Assembly (NCBI RefSeq): GCF_003991905.1
Contig: NZ_RSCL01000005.1
Location: 1-64,000 of the forward strand
Origin: Dulcicalothrix desertica PCC 7102
GTDB taxonomy: Bacteria; Cyanobacteriota; Cyanobacteriia; Cyanobacteriales; Nostocaceae
DNA length: 64,000 bases
Reading direction: 5' to 3'
Shown piece after piece: positions 7,676 through 16,022 of this stretch. The translations under genes and the position numbers were made by a program. The notes under the pieces were generated by a model. It was not told the DNA's origin and made no database searches. It saw only the letters and a program-made list of their open reading frames with translations. Position 1 is the first letter of the stretch; each line of letters begins with the position of its first letter.

Positions 7676-8992
7676 ATGCCTAAAGTGCTAGCAGTATTAA
7701 TCGACCAAATAAACGTTGGCGCCAATCGTCGTCCAGTCAAGGATGACAAAGTAGTTGAGTTGATGCAATCAATTCGAGCCAACGGATTGTTGAACCCAAT
7801 TACAATTGACCAAAACTTTAATTTAATTGCGGGGTTACATCGACTCACAGCTTGTAAGATGCTTTCTTATAAGCATGTAGAGTGTAAAGTCGTAAGTTAT
7901 GAAGATGCAGACCAAGCACGACTGGCAGAAATCGATGAGAATTTTATTCGTAATGAACTAGAACCTTTAGAGCGGTATGAACTCTGGTTAGAACGCGATA
8001 GAATTCTTGAGCGTATGGGTCTACGCTTCAAACCAGGGGATAACCAATACACAAAAAAGGGTGGTGAAACGGTTTCGCTACCTCCCAGAACAACATTGGA
8101 ACTAGCCAGAGGATTTGGATACAGCGAACGCTCTTTTCAACAAGGTAAACAAATCGCAAGAGATATTCACCCCGATGTCAAACAGAAAATAATTACGACT
8201 CCGTTCAAAAAAAGTCGTACCGTTCAACTCAAAATAGCTAGAATTGCCAATTCGGAACGTAATTGTGCCGAAATAGCAGAAAAAGCATTCTCTGAAGCAA
8301 TGGCAAAAGGAGATAAAACCGAAGCAGAACATCAAGCTCAACTAGCAAAACAAGCTAGAGACCAACAAAAAGAACTACAGCTACAAGCACTCGAAGAAGC
8401 AGTATCAAACAAATCAACCACAAGCAGCAAAAACGATAAACCAATTATCAAAGCTATCAGTAATGTAGACACAGGTGAAAAATGGATGCTTCACAAGCAT
8501 TTAGTTTACCGTGGTAAAACTACAGGCAAGCAGTTTATTAACTTATTACCATCAGATGCAGCACTCGCAATTGCCACCCTATCACCGTTTTGGGAACATG
8601 ATTATCTTATCAACGAAGCGCGTGTTGTCGCAGTATTACGTTCTCAAGGACACATCAATAATTTTTGTCGTAATAACAAAATGCCTTTCCAATATGAATT
8701 AGTGCTTAATCAACTTTATATAAGTGTTTTTTCTCACCACACAATTACCAAGCCAGAACCAACAATTTGTATCGAAGGTATCGAAGCAGCTATTAGTTAT
8801 TTGTTAAACATGTACACAAATCCCAACAGTTTTGTGATATCTCCATTCATGGGACATGGTGAAACACTCATTGCTTGTGAAAGACTAGGACGTATTTGCT
8901 TTGTCGGTGATGAAAGTCCTGACTTAATTAATCGTGGAATCGCGCGGTGGCAAAAATTCACTAATAAACAAGCCAGAAAAACCAGCTTGTAA
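7676..8992 (+). CDS. ParB-domain protein with degenerate DNA-methyltransferase-like C-terminus
   Basis: A 438-residue protein. Residues 1-115 form a ParB/Srx-type domain: VGANRRPVKD, then LIAGLHRLTACKML with the GxHRxxA core, then ENFIRNELEPLERYE. The middle is helical and Lys/Glu/Gln-rich (about 150-255). The C-terminus (TNPNSFVISPFMGHGETLIACERLGRICFVGDESPDLINRGIARW) copies the SAM-binding region of N6/N4 DNA methyltransferases (FxGxGxT-type loop, then G-D/E). I see no DPPY/SPPW catalytic motif; the nearest candidate is LSPFWEHDY around residue 305. It may therefore be a DNA-binding or regulatory relative rather than an active methylase. It stands alone between the two arms of the heterocyst glycolipid island. 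Function is unknown. Confidence 0.7.
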   Translation: MPKVLAVLIDQINVGANRRPVKDDKVVELMQSIRANGLLNPITIDQNFNLIAGLHRLTACKMLSYKHVECKVVSYEDADQARLAEIDENFIRNELEPLERYELWLERDRILERMGLRFKPGDNQYTKKGGETVSLPPRTTLELARGFGYSERSFQQGKQIARDIHPDVKQKIITTPFKKSRTVQLKIARIANSERNCAEIAEKAFSEAMAKGDKTEAEHQAQLAKQARDQQKELQLQALEEAVSNKSTTSSKNDKPIIKAISNVDTGEKWMLHKHLVYRGKTTGKQFINLLPSDAALAIATLSPFWEHDYLINEARVVAVLRSQGHINNFCRNNKMPFQYELVLNQLYISVFSHHTITKPEPTICIEGIEAAISYLLNMYTNPNSFVISPFMGHGETLIACERLGRICFVGDESPDLINRGIARWQKFTNKQARKTSL

Positions 8993-9030
8993 CCCAACAA
9001 CACAATTAACCCTCTTGTAGAGCAAACCTT

Positions 9031-9125
9031 CTTGTGGAGCAAACCCTCTGTGCAGCGGGCATCCTTGCCCGCCCCCATGTTTGATATGAATACCCCAGTA
9101 AGGTAGGCAGTGCCCACCATACAAA
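9031..9125. repeat. GGGCATCC-type dispersed repeat
   Basis: Contains TTGTGGAGCAAACCC, GCGGGCATCCTTGCCCGCC and, at the far end, GTAGGCAGTGCCCACCATAC. It is a composite of the GGGCATCC palindrome and the GGGCAGTGCCC palindrome also seen at 452-480. Confidence 0.65.
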
Positions 9126-9401
9126 TTCAAGTGGTAAATTTTACTCAAAAAACATATAAATTGTGTCTATATATAACCGAACAAACCTAAATATATATCA
9201 ATAAATAGTTACTAGATATACAGCTTTATTATCCTTAACATTCACATAATAACTATTACACATTTTTATAAAATTTCTAAAACTCTTATCCGAAATTTTA
9301 TATATGTGTTAGTGTTTGAAGTAATTGTAAAGCTCAAAACTAGATCTAGCTATATGCGCTTTTAGTGAAGAGGATGTAATTATGAACACGTGCGAATCCC
9401 A

Positions 9402-9466
9402 GAAACCGGGTTTCTTTATTGAAATCTTGCAAAAAAATAATGATTTTGCATAGAAACCCGGTTTCT
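9402..9466. repeat. Paired GAAACC-GGTTTC palindrome element, second copy
   Basis: GAAACCGGGTTTCT and, about 50 bp later, GAAACCCGGTTTCT. The two arms are GC-swapped versions of each other, and the interval equals that at 7581-7644. Confidence 0.75.
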
Positions 9467-9991
9467 TTGGTAACAAGATCAAAAAAGTGTTATTTAACAC
9501 GCTCTGTGATTAATATCATTTTGTTTGAAGCTTGTAACAGGTGCTGAAGTAGTTTTACTATTTTAAATTCTAGATAGATGTACACCAATATATTAGGGAT
9601 GTATGACATTATTTAACTTTGCCAAAAGAATGCCAATTGTAAATAGTTTATCACTATTCAAAAATCATTTACTTAGTGCAAGTTATTTTAGTCCGCTTAG
9701 TTATTGGATAACATTATCATTATTTATTATGTAGTAAATATAAAGTAGAATAGTTCGATAACTCTTCAATACAAAAATCTGTGTCACTTTTCAACCAAAT
9801 GGTATTACAATTGCTGTTAGATTGAACTTAAACAGCGTTAAAAGTTAGTCGTCATTAGTTATGAATTATTACTTATTAATTATTACTTATTAGTAAGTAA
9901 CATTAACAAATGACGATTCTGTTGACGCGAAAAACTTTGGTCATTGCAAATAAATAGCTGCTGTAAGAAACAGATAGCTCGTTTTTGGTTG

Positions 9992-10005
9992 GTAACAGAC
10001 ATTAC
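9992..10005 (+). promoter_or_regulatory. NtcA-consensus palindrome in the hglE leader
   Basis: GTAACAGACATTAC matches the NtcA binding consensus GTA-N8-TAC and is embedded in a larger inverted repeat TTGGTAA-N6-TTACCAA. It ends 33 bp before the hglE ATG. That leaves little room for the usual -10 box about 22 bp downstream, so it could be a repressing or leader site, or chance. Confidence 0.35.
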
Positions 10006-10038
10006 CAATTTTTTATCAACACTACCAAAGATTAGCCT

Positions 10039-13000
10039 ATGTCTGCTTCTTGGATAGATACAGCCTTGTCACAGTTAAACGACGAAATAAGTAATTGTGA
10101 AAAGGTATTGTTCAAGTTTATTGAGGATAAAAAGAGGATGACAGCTCAAACTACGCCGATACATTTAAACAGAAAGCTGCAAGATAATCCTATTGCTATT
10201 ATCGGCATGGCTAATCTGTTCCCACAGGCAAGAACTCTGCGCGAATACTGGGAAAATATTATTAATAAAGTTGACTGTATTACCGATGTTCCAGATACAC
10301 ATTGGAATGTCAAAGATTATTATGACCCAAATCCGCGCACACAAGACGACAAAACTTATTGTAAACGCGGTGGTTTTATTCCTTATGTTGATTTTAACCC
10401 GATGGAATTTGGGCTACCCCCAAATATCCTAGAAGTCACTGATGTTTCCCAGTTATTAAGTTTGGTAATAGCCAAAGAAGCGATGGAAGACGCGGGTTAT
10501 AGTACGAACCGTGAATTTAATCGCGATAATGTGGGAGTAATACTTGGTGTTGCAGGCTCAAAACAGCTAGCCACTCCCCTCGCTGCGCGCTTAGAATATC
10601 CTGTATGGGAAAGGGCACTTAAAGATAGTGGGTTATCTGAAGAAGATACCCAAAAAATCATTGAAAAGATAAAAAGTTCTTACATCAAGTGGGATGAAAA
10701 CGCTTTCCCTGGAATGTTAGGAAACGTTGTCGCAGGACGTATTGCTAACCGTCTTAACTTTGGTGGTATTAACTGCGTTGTTGATGCTGCCTGTGCGAGT
10801 TCGTTCGGCGCCCTCAAAATGGCGATTAGCGAATTAACCGAAGGGCGTAGCGATATGATGCTCACAGGTGGGGTAGATACCGACAACTCTATCATGGCTT
10901 ACATCTCGTTTAGCAAAACTCCAGCAGTTTCACCTAGCGATAATGTTAAACCCTTCGATGCAAAATCAGACGGGATGATGCTGGGCGAAGGTATTGGGAT
11001 GTACGTTCTCAAGCGTCTAGCAGATGCCGAGCGCGACGGTGATAAAATTTACGCGGTAATTAAAGGCATTGGTACTTCGAGTGATGGACGCTATAAGAGT
11101 ATTTATGCACCTCGCAAAGAAGGACAAGTTAAGGCACTACAACGCGCGTATGATGATGCTGGTTTTAACCCTGCTACCGTTAGTTTAATTGAAGCACACG
11201 GTACGGGGACAATGGCAGGAGACCCCACGGAATTCGGCTCTTTACGCGACTTCTTTGGTGAAGACAATACCAGAAAACAGTATATTGCTATCGGTAGCGT
11301 TAAATCACAAATTGGACATACTAAAGCAGCAGCAGGCGCCGCGAGTTTAATCAAAACAGCATTAGCACTGCACCACAAAGTATTGCCACCGACCATTAAC
11401 ATTACCGAACCAAACCCCAAATTAAATATCAAAAATTCGCCATTTTACCTTAACGCCGAAACTCGTCCTTGGGTACGCGCAGAAGGTACACCTCCTCGAC
11501 GCGCGGGTGTAAGTTCGTTTGGATTTGGCGGTACTAACTATCACGTTGTGCTTGAAGAATATACAGGCGCCTCGTCGGTAACTGAGATGCCAGTGCTATC
11601 TCCTTTCCGTATTCATACAACACCAGCAGAAATAATACTTTCGGCGCCGAACCCAGCACAGTTACTTACACATTGCGAAGAAGTATTAAGCAAATTACAA
11701 TCTGAAGCTGGAGAAAAACAATATCTCGAATTAGTCGAGGAATGTAAAACCAAAGAAATTCCTCTAAATGCGGCACGAGTTGGATTTGTTGCCGAGTCAC
11801 GTGCAGAAGCAATTAAGTTATTACAACAAACTGTAGATTTACTACGTTCCAAAGCAACACCAGCATGGGAACACCCCCAAGGTATTCACTACCGTGCAAC
11901 AGGGATGGAATTAAACGGTAAGGTTGTAGCACTGTTTTCTGGACAGGGTTCGCAATACTTAGATATGGGACGCGAACTAGTAATGAACTTCCCTGAAATG
12001 CAGCGTCTTTATGGCTACATGGATAGTTTGTTATTAAAAGACAACTGTCAACCACTGTCGGAAATCGTTTTCCCTCATCCTGTATTTGATGCTACAGAGA
12101 AGGAAACTCAAATTGCTACACTGCAACGCACCGAATATACCCAACCAGCAATTGGTATGTTAAGTGCAGGGATGTATAAAATTCTGCAACAAGCAGGCTT
12201 TAAATCTGACTTTACTGCTGGACATAGCTTTGGTGAATTAACAGCTTTATGGGCAGCAGGTGTATTTAGCGATGAAGATTACTGCTTCTTAGTTAAAGCG
12301 CGCGGTCGGGCAATGTCGCCACCACAAGACCCTGACTACGATGCAGGCGCCATGCTAGCTGTAAGAGAAGAATTATCTAAAGTCGAAGCAATACTCAAAC
12401 AACATCCGCACGTAAGCATTGCTAATTACAACTCTCAAAATCAAATTGTACTAGCAGGACCAACAGTAGAAATAGGCAAAGTTAGACAAGCTTTGCAAGA
12501 CCAAGGTTACAGCGCAATCTTACTACCAGTATCAGCGGCATTCCACACATCGCAAATAGCCTTCGCACAGAAAGCATTTGCAATAGCACTAAAATCTGTA
12601 AACTTCCAAACTCCCAAAATTCCAGTTTACAGCAACGTCACTGGTAATATTTACTCAAACGAACCAAAGACAATTCAACGTCTATTAGAAACCCACCTTG
12701 CCAACTCGGTACTCTTTAAACAAGAAATCGAAAACATCTATACTGCTGGTGGTTACTGCTTCGTTGAATTTGGACCCAAGAAAATTCTTACCAATCTTGT
12801 TAAAGATATTCTTGGCAACCGTCCTCACCTAGCTATTGCACTCAACGGTGTACCTCAAAAAAATAGTTACCGAACTCTACGCGAAGCTGCCGTACAATTG
12901 CGCGTAGCAGGAATGCCACTTAAAGACCTCGACCCATATCAAATTCCAAAACAGTTAACAAGCGAAACCAACAAAGCTTTAAACATTCGCATCAACGGCG

Positions 13001-15381
13001 TTAACTACTTATCAGAGAAAACCCAAAAAACTCGTATCGAAGCACTGCAAGACAAACATCAAGTATCACTTCCTAAACCAGCAACTATCGACACAAAGAG
13101 TATGGCAATAACAGAAATTTCCTTACCCGAAACCAATGGGCATCACCACAAACCACAAATAGAACCCATTAGCGCCTCATCCCCCATTCCACAACCAACA
13201 CAAGAGCCATTGCAACCAACACCACCCGTCGCTAAAGAGGTAAGCTTATTACCAATGCAACCAACAGCAAACAACCTTGCTTATTACCAACGGGTTTTGG
13301 AAAGCTTAGAATATGTCCTAGCACAATTCCAACAAAACCAAAGTGAAAATTTACAAGTTCACGGACTGTACTTGAACCATCAGAAGGAATATGCACAAAC
13401 CTTCTTCCAACTGATGCAACAACAAAACGCGTTATTTGCTCCGTCAACTTCCAACCCCAACCCAGAAATGAAACCTGTCATCATGGAAAGCTTAGAGCGA
13501 AGCATGATGCAGTTTCACTCACAGCAAAGTGAAACCCTACGTATTCACGAACAATACCTTCAACATCAAGTTGAGCATACCAAAAACTTCTTCCAACTCA
13601 TCCAGCAAGAATATGCGGCTGTTGTATCCGGTGATGTTAAACAGGTAAGCTCCGCCAAAGTTCAACCGATATTGGCGCCTTCAGCAAAACCAGAAGTTGC
13701 CCGCATCGAAACACCTGTCGCACCTGTAACTAAAATAGTAGAACCAGTTGCACCAAAAGTAACTATTCCCGAAATTCCAACACCACCTGTACAACCAAAA
13801 GAAGAACCAGCAATTATTAATCAGGTAGTTGAGCAGCAAGTAACAGCACCTCGGACTGTAGCAGCTACACCTGACCTATCAAACCTAAGCGACAAATTAC
13901 TAACTATTACGAGTGAAAAAACAGGTTATCCCATAGAAATGCTCGAACTCGACATGGATATGGAAGCTGACCTAGGGATTGACTCGATTAAACGGGTAGA
14001 AATAATGGGCGCCTTACAAGAAGCGTATCCCGAACTACCTCAACCAAACCTCGAAGAACTGAGCGAAAAACGCACCATAGGTCAAATTGTCGAATACTTA
14101 CAATCTAATTCTTACAAAACAGCATCAGTAGAAGTTGCTAAAGTCGAAGTGCGAACCACCGCAGATATGACCCCCGTAACAGCACCTACTGTCTCAGAAG
14201 TTCTAACTACGGCGCCAAGTAACGTTTTAATTCAAACTCAAACAACCATCAAAGAAGTTGCAGTTCCAACTTTAGAACTAGAAACAATACCAAGCACAAA
14301 ATCTGAGTTTGAATCTAAGTTTGAAAGTCTCGACCAAACATTACTTGCTATTACAAGTGAAAAAACAGGTTATCCCATAGAAATGCTTGAACTAGACATG
14401 GATATGGAAGCTGACCTAGGGATTGACTCGATTAAACGGGTAGAAATAATGGGCGCCTTACAAGAACAATTACCCGACTTGCCCAAACCAAGTAACATGG
14501 AGGAAATGGCGGAACTCCGAACGATAGGTCAAATAGTTGAGTATCTCCAGAAGCTATCTGGAAGTGAAAAAAAAAAGTATCAGTTTGATACGATTGACCG
14601 ACGAACCGATGTAGCTGATGTAGTTGATGTTGGGAATGTCGTTAATGCGATTATAAATACAGGTATTCAACGACTACCTGCTCAACTCAAAAAGTTAAAC
14701 GAACCAGATTGGTTAGATTTTAGCTTACCACAGGGGTATGTAGCTCTTATTACTGATGATGGTACATCAACGACAGCAAAAGTTGCTCAAAGCTTAAACG
14801 AGAAGGGATGGAAAGTTGTAGTCTTAAACCTTCCTCCCACACTCGTCCCCGAAAAATCGGTTTTGCCTTTATGTATCGACAGAGTAATGCTGACAGACGT
14901 TTGCGAACTGCACTTGCAACAAAAGCTACAGGAAATCGCAACTACATACGGTTCTGTTGGCGCCTTCATTCATATTCACCCACTCTTTCAAGCTAGTAAT
15001 TCCCAAGGTATTTTCTACAGTCCACGAGAAAAAGCCATCGTCAAACATATTTTCTTTATAGCAAAATACTTGAAGAAATCACTTACAGAAGCAGCACAAG
15101 TTGAGCGCGCTTGTTTTTGCACTGTTGCCCGTCTTGATGGAGCATTTGGGCTAACTAACCAAGTAAACTTCGGCGCCGTTGGTTCGGGTTTATTTGGACT
15201 AACTAAAACAATGATTTGGGAATGGGCAAATGTTTTTTGTAGAGCAATTGACCTTAGTCCTCAACTAGATGCTGATACATCCGCACGTTGCATTATTGCT
15301 GAACTGCATGACCCAAATCGTTATCTGACTGAAGTCGCTTATGGTAGTCAGGGTCGCGTGACGTTAATTGCTAAAGATTAA
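10039..15381 (+). CDS. hglE: HglE-like heterocyst glycolipid synthase, KS-AT-ACP-ACP-KR(structural half)
   Basis: A 1780-residue iterative PKS resembling the N-terminal two thirds of PfaA. Ketosynthase: residues about 50-510 with Cys252 (DAACASS), His387 (EAHGTGT) and His427 (IGHTKAAAG). Acyltransferase: about 625-940 with GQGSQ at 635, Ser730 (GHSFGE) and His836. A Pro/Gln-rich linker holds two copies of a helical YLxHQxEYxxxFFxL motif (about 1090-1200). Two acyl carrier domains have Ser1316 and Ser1464 in LGIDSIKR and are nearly identical in DNA. The C-terminus (about 1530-1780) looks like the non-catalytic half of a ketoreductase; the catalytic half starts the next PKS gene. It should extend the HGL chain from malonyl units in the cytoplasm of developing heterocysts. 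HetI is the likely activating phosphopantetheinyl transferase. The name follows gene order in Anabaena. Confidence 0.85.
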   Translation: MSASWIDTALSQLNDEISNCEKVLFKFIEDKKRMTAQTTPIHLNRKLQDNPIAIIGMANLFPQARTLREYWENIINKVDCITDVPDTHWNVKDYYDPNPRTQDDKTYCKRGGFIPYVDFNPMEFGLPPNILEVTDVSQLLSLVIAKEAMEDAGYSTNREFNRDNVGVILGVAGSKQLATPLAARLEYPVWERALKDSGLSEEDTQKIIEKIKSSYIKWDENAFPGMLGNVVAGRIANRLNFGGINCVVDAACASSFGALKMAISELTEGRSDMMLTGGVDTDNSIMAYISFSKTPAVSPSDNVKPFDAKSDGMMLGEGIGMYVLKRLADAERDGDKIYAVIKGIGTSSDGRYKSIYAPRKEGQVKALQRAYDDAGFNPATVSLIEAHGTGTMAGDPTEFGSLRDFFGEDNTRKQYIAIGSVKSQIGHTKAAAGAASLIKTALALHHKVLPPTINITEPNPKLNIKNSPFYLNAETRPWVRAEGTPPRRAGVSSFGFGGTNYHVVLEEYTGASSVTEMPVLSPFRIHTTPAEIILSAPNPAQLLTHCEEVLSKLQSEAGEKQYLELVEECKTKEIPLNAARVGFVAESRAEAIKLLQQTVDLLRSKATPAWEHPQGIHYRATGMELNGKVVALFSGQGSQYLDMGRELVMNFPEMQRLYGYMDSLLLKDNCQPLSEIVFPHPVFDATEKETQIATLQRTEYTQPAIGMLSAGMYKILQQAGFKSDFTAGHSFGELTALWAAGVFSDEDYCFLVKARGRAMSPPQDPDYDAGAMLAVREELSKVEAILKQHPHVSIANYNSQNQIVLAGPTVEIGKVRQALQDQGYSAILLPVSAAFHTSQIAFAQKAFAIALKSVNFQTPKIPVYSNVTGNIYSNEPKTIQRLLETHLANSVLFKQEIENIYTAGGYCFVEFGPKKILTNLVKDILGNRPHLAIALNGVPQKNSYRTLREAAVQLRVAGMPLKDLDPYQIPKQLTSETNKALNIRINGVNYLSEKTQKTRIEALQDKHQVSLPKPATIDTKSMAITEISLPETNGHHHKPQIEPISASSPIPQPTQEPLQPTPPVAKEVSLLPMQPTANNLAYYQRVLESLEYVLAQFQQNQSENLQVHGLYLNHQKEYAQTFFQLMQQQNALFAPSTSNPNPEMKPVIMESLERSMMQFHSQQSETLRIHEQYLQHQVEHTKNFFQLIQQEYAAVVSGDVKQVSSAKVQPILAPSAKPEVARIETPVAPVTKIVEPVAPKVTIPEIPTPPVQPKEEPAIINQVVEQQVTAPRTVAATPDLSNLSDKLLTITSEKTGYPIEMLELDMDMEADLGIDSIKRVEIMGALQEAYPELPQPNLEELSEKRTIGQIVEYLQSNSYKTASVEVAKVEVRTTADMTPVTAPTVSEVLTTAPSNVLIQTQTTIKEVAVPTLELETIPSTKSEFESKFESLDQTLLAITSEKTGYPIEMLELDMDMEADLGIDSIKRVEIMGALQEQLPDLPKPSNMEEMAELRTIGQIVEYLQKLSGSEKKKYQFDTIDRRTDVADVVDVGNVVNAIINTGIQRLPAQLKKLNEPDWLDFSLPQGYVALITDDGTSTTAKVAQSLNEKGWKVVVLNLPPTLVPEKSVLPLCIDRVMLTDVCELHLQQKLQEIATTYGSVGAFIHIHPLFQASNSQGIFYSPREKAIVKHIFFIAKYLKKSLTEAAQVERACFCTVARLDGAFGLTNQVNFGAVGSGLFGLTKTMIWEWANVFCRAIDLSPQLDADTSARCIIAELHDPNRYLTEVAYGSQGRVTLIAKD

Positions 15382-15407
15382 TAAATTTATAACGAAACGC
15401 ATTAACA

Positions 15408-15442
15408 GACGCGATAACAGACGCGATAAATCGCGTCTCTAC
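15408..15442. repeat. AGACGCGAT/ATCGCGTCT hairpin repeat
   Basis: Two direct AGACGCGATAA units followed by the inverted ATCGCGTCTCTAC, forming a stable hairpin after hglE. The same family occurs at 24328-24356 and 39925-39953. It may attenuate transcription into the next gene. Confidence 0.7.
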
Positions 15443-15464
15443 ATTTTCTCTTCCGGTGTGTGAC

Positions 15465-15965
15465 ATGTCTAAGAAAAGTGTAATCAATTACATTGGTCGA
15501 GTTATCGACTATCGAAAAGAAGCTCCAATTCGCGGTGCCAAAGTTTCTCTAAGAACTGATGATATTTCTCTGACATCTTACACAGATTTGGAGGGGATTT
15601 ATAAATTTCAGATTAGTCCTGATAAATCTAAAAATGTACGCGCTGAGATTTTTATTGAAGCTTCTGGGTATAAATCTTATGGGGGTTTTATTAATTTGGC
15701 GCCGGATAAGAAAGATTTAGGGGATATTCGATTGGGGGCGCCGAATAATCAACAAAGTAGTCAGCAAAGTAATCAACAAAGTAGTCAACAAAGTAATCAA
15801 TCAAGTAGTCGGCAAAGTAAAAGTGATAGTAATTTAACGCCTGTTATTGCTGTGATTATGATAGCATTTTTCGTTTTACTTTCGCTGTCCCTTAGAAATT
15901 CTCCTCGTCGTAGTCCTGTTTATGATAGAACCCCACGTAGTGATTCATTTGATGATTTGCGATAG
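15465..15965 (+). CDS. Small membrane protein with carboxypeptidase-regulatory-like domain
   Basis: About 166 residues. The N-terminal 75 residues (NYIGRVIDYRKEAPIRGAKVSLRTDDISLTSYTDLEGIYKF, then IFIEASGYKSYGGFINL) form a transthyretin-like carboxypeptidase-regulatory domain. A Ser/Gln low-complexity linker (QQSSQQS repeats, about 95-118) leads to one membrane helix (VIAVIMIAFFVLLSL) and an Arg-rich tail. No signal peptide is seen, so the N-terminal domain may be cytoplasmic. A GTG nine bases upstream (15456) is an alternative start. The gene sits exactly between the two halves of a split ketoreductase (hglE and hglD). It could correspond to hglF or hglG of Anabaena, or be an insertion. Function unknown. 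Confidence 0.65.
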   Translation: MSKKSVINYIGRVIDYRKEAPIRGAKVSLRTDDISLTSYTDLEGIYKFQISPDKSKNVRAEIFIEASGYKSYGGFINLAPDKKDLGDIRLGAPNNQQSSQQSNQQSSQQSNQSSSRQSKSDSNLTPVIAVIMIAFFVLLSLSLRNSPRRSPVYDRTPRSDSFDDLR

Positions 15966-15974
15966 TTTCCAAAC

Positions 15975-16013
15975 AACTCCTAACTCCTAACTCCTAACTC
16001 CTAACTCCTAACT
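15975..16013. repeat. Heptanucleotide tandem repeat (CTCCTAA)n
   Basis: Five consecutive CTCCTAA units lie immediately before the hglD start codon. This is the short tandemly repeated repetitive (STRR) type known from heterocystous cyanobacteria. It occupies the hglD leader, so copy number could affect hglD translation. Confidence 0.8.
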
Positions 16014-16022
16014 TTTCTAAAT

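Larger units (their letters stand above)
8993..10038. other. Long non-coding leader region upstream of hglE
   Basis: More than 1 kb without a supported gene. It carries a GGGCATCC-type repeat (9031-9125), a GAAACC(C)GGTTTC pair (9402-9466) and AT-rich DNA, and ends with a palindrome matching the NtcA consensus (9992-10005). It presumably contains the developmentally controlled hglE promoter. Short frames here lie inside repeats and look spurious. Confidence 0.6.

Noticed and set aside
8797-9148. Two overlapping minus-strand frames at the end of the ParB-like gene
   Set aside because: They are antisense to the real coding sequence and continue into a dispersed repeat.
9309-9500. 63-codon minus-strand frame containing two KKPGF peptides
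   Set aside because: It is translation of the GAAACC-GGTTTC palindromes; a similar frame appears at 27707-27895 over the same repeat. No ribosome-binding site or domain.
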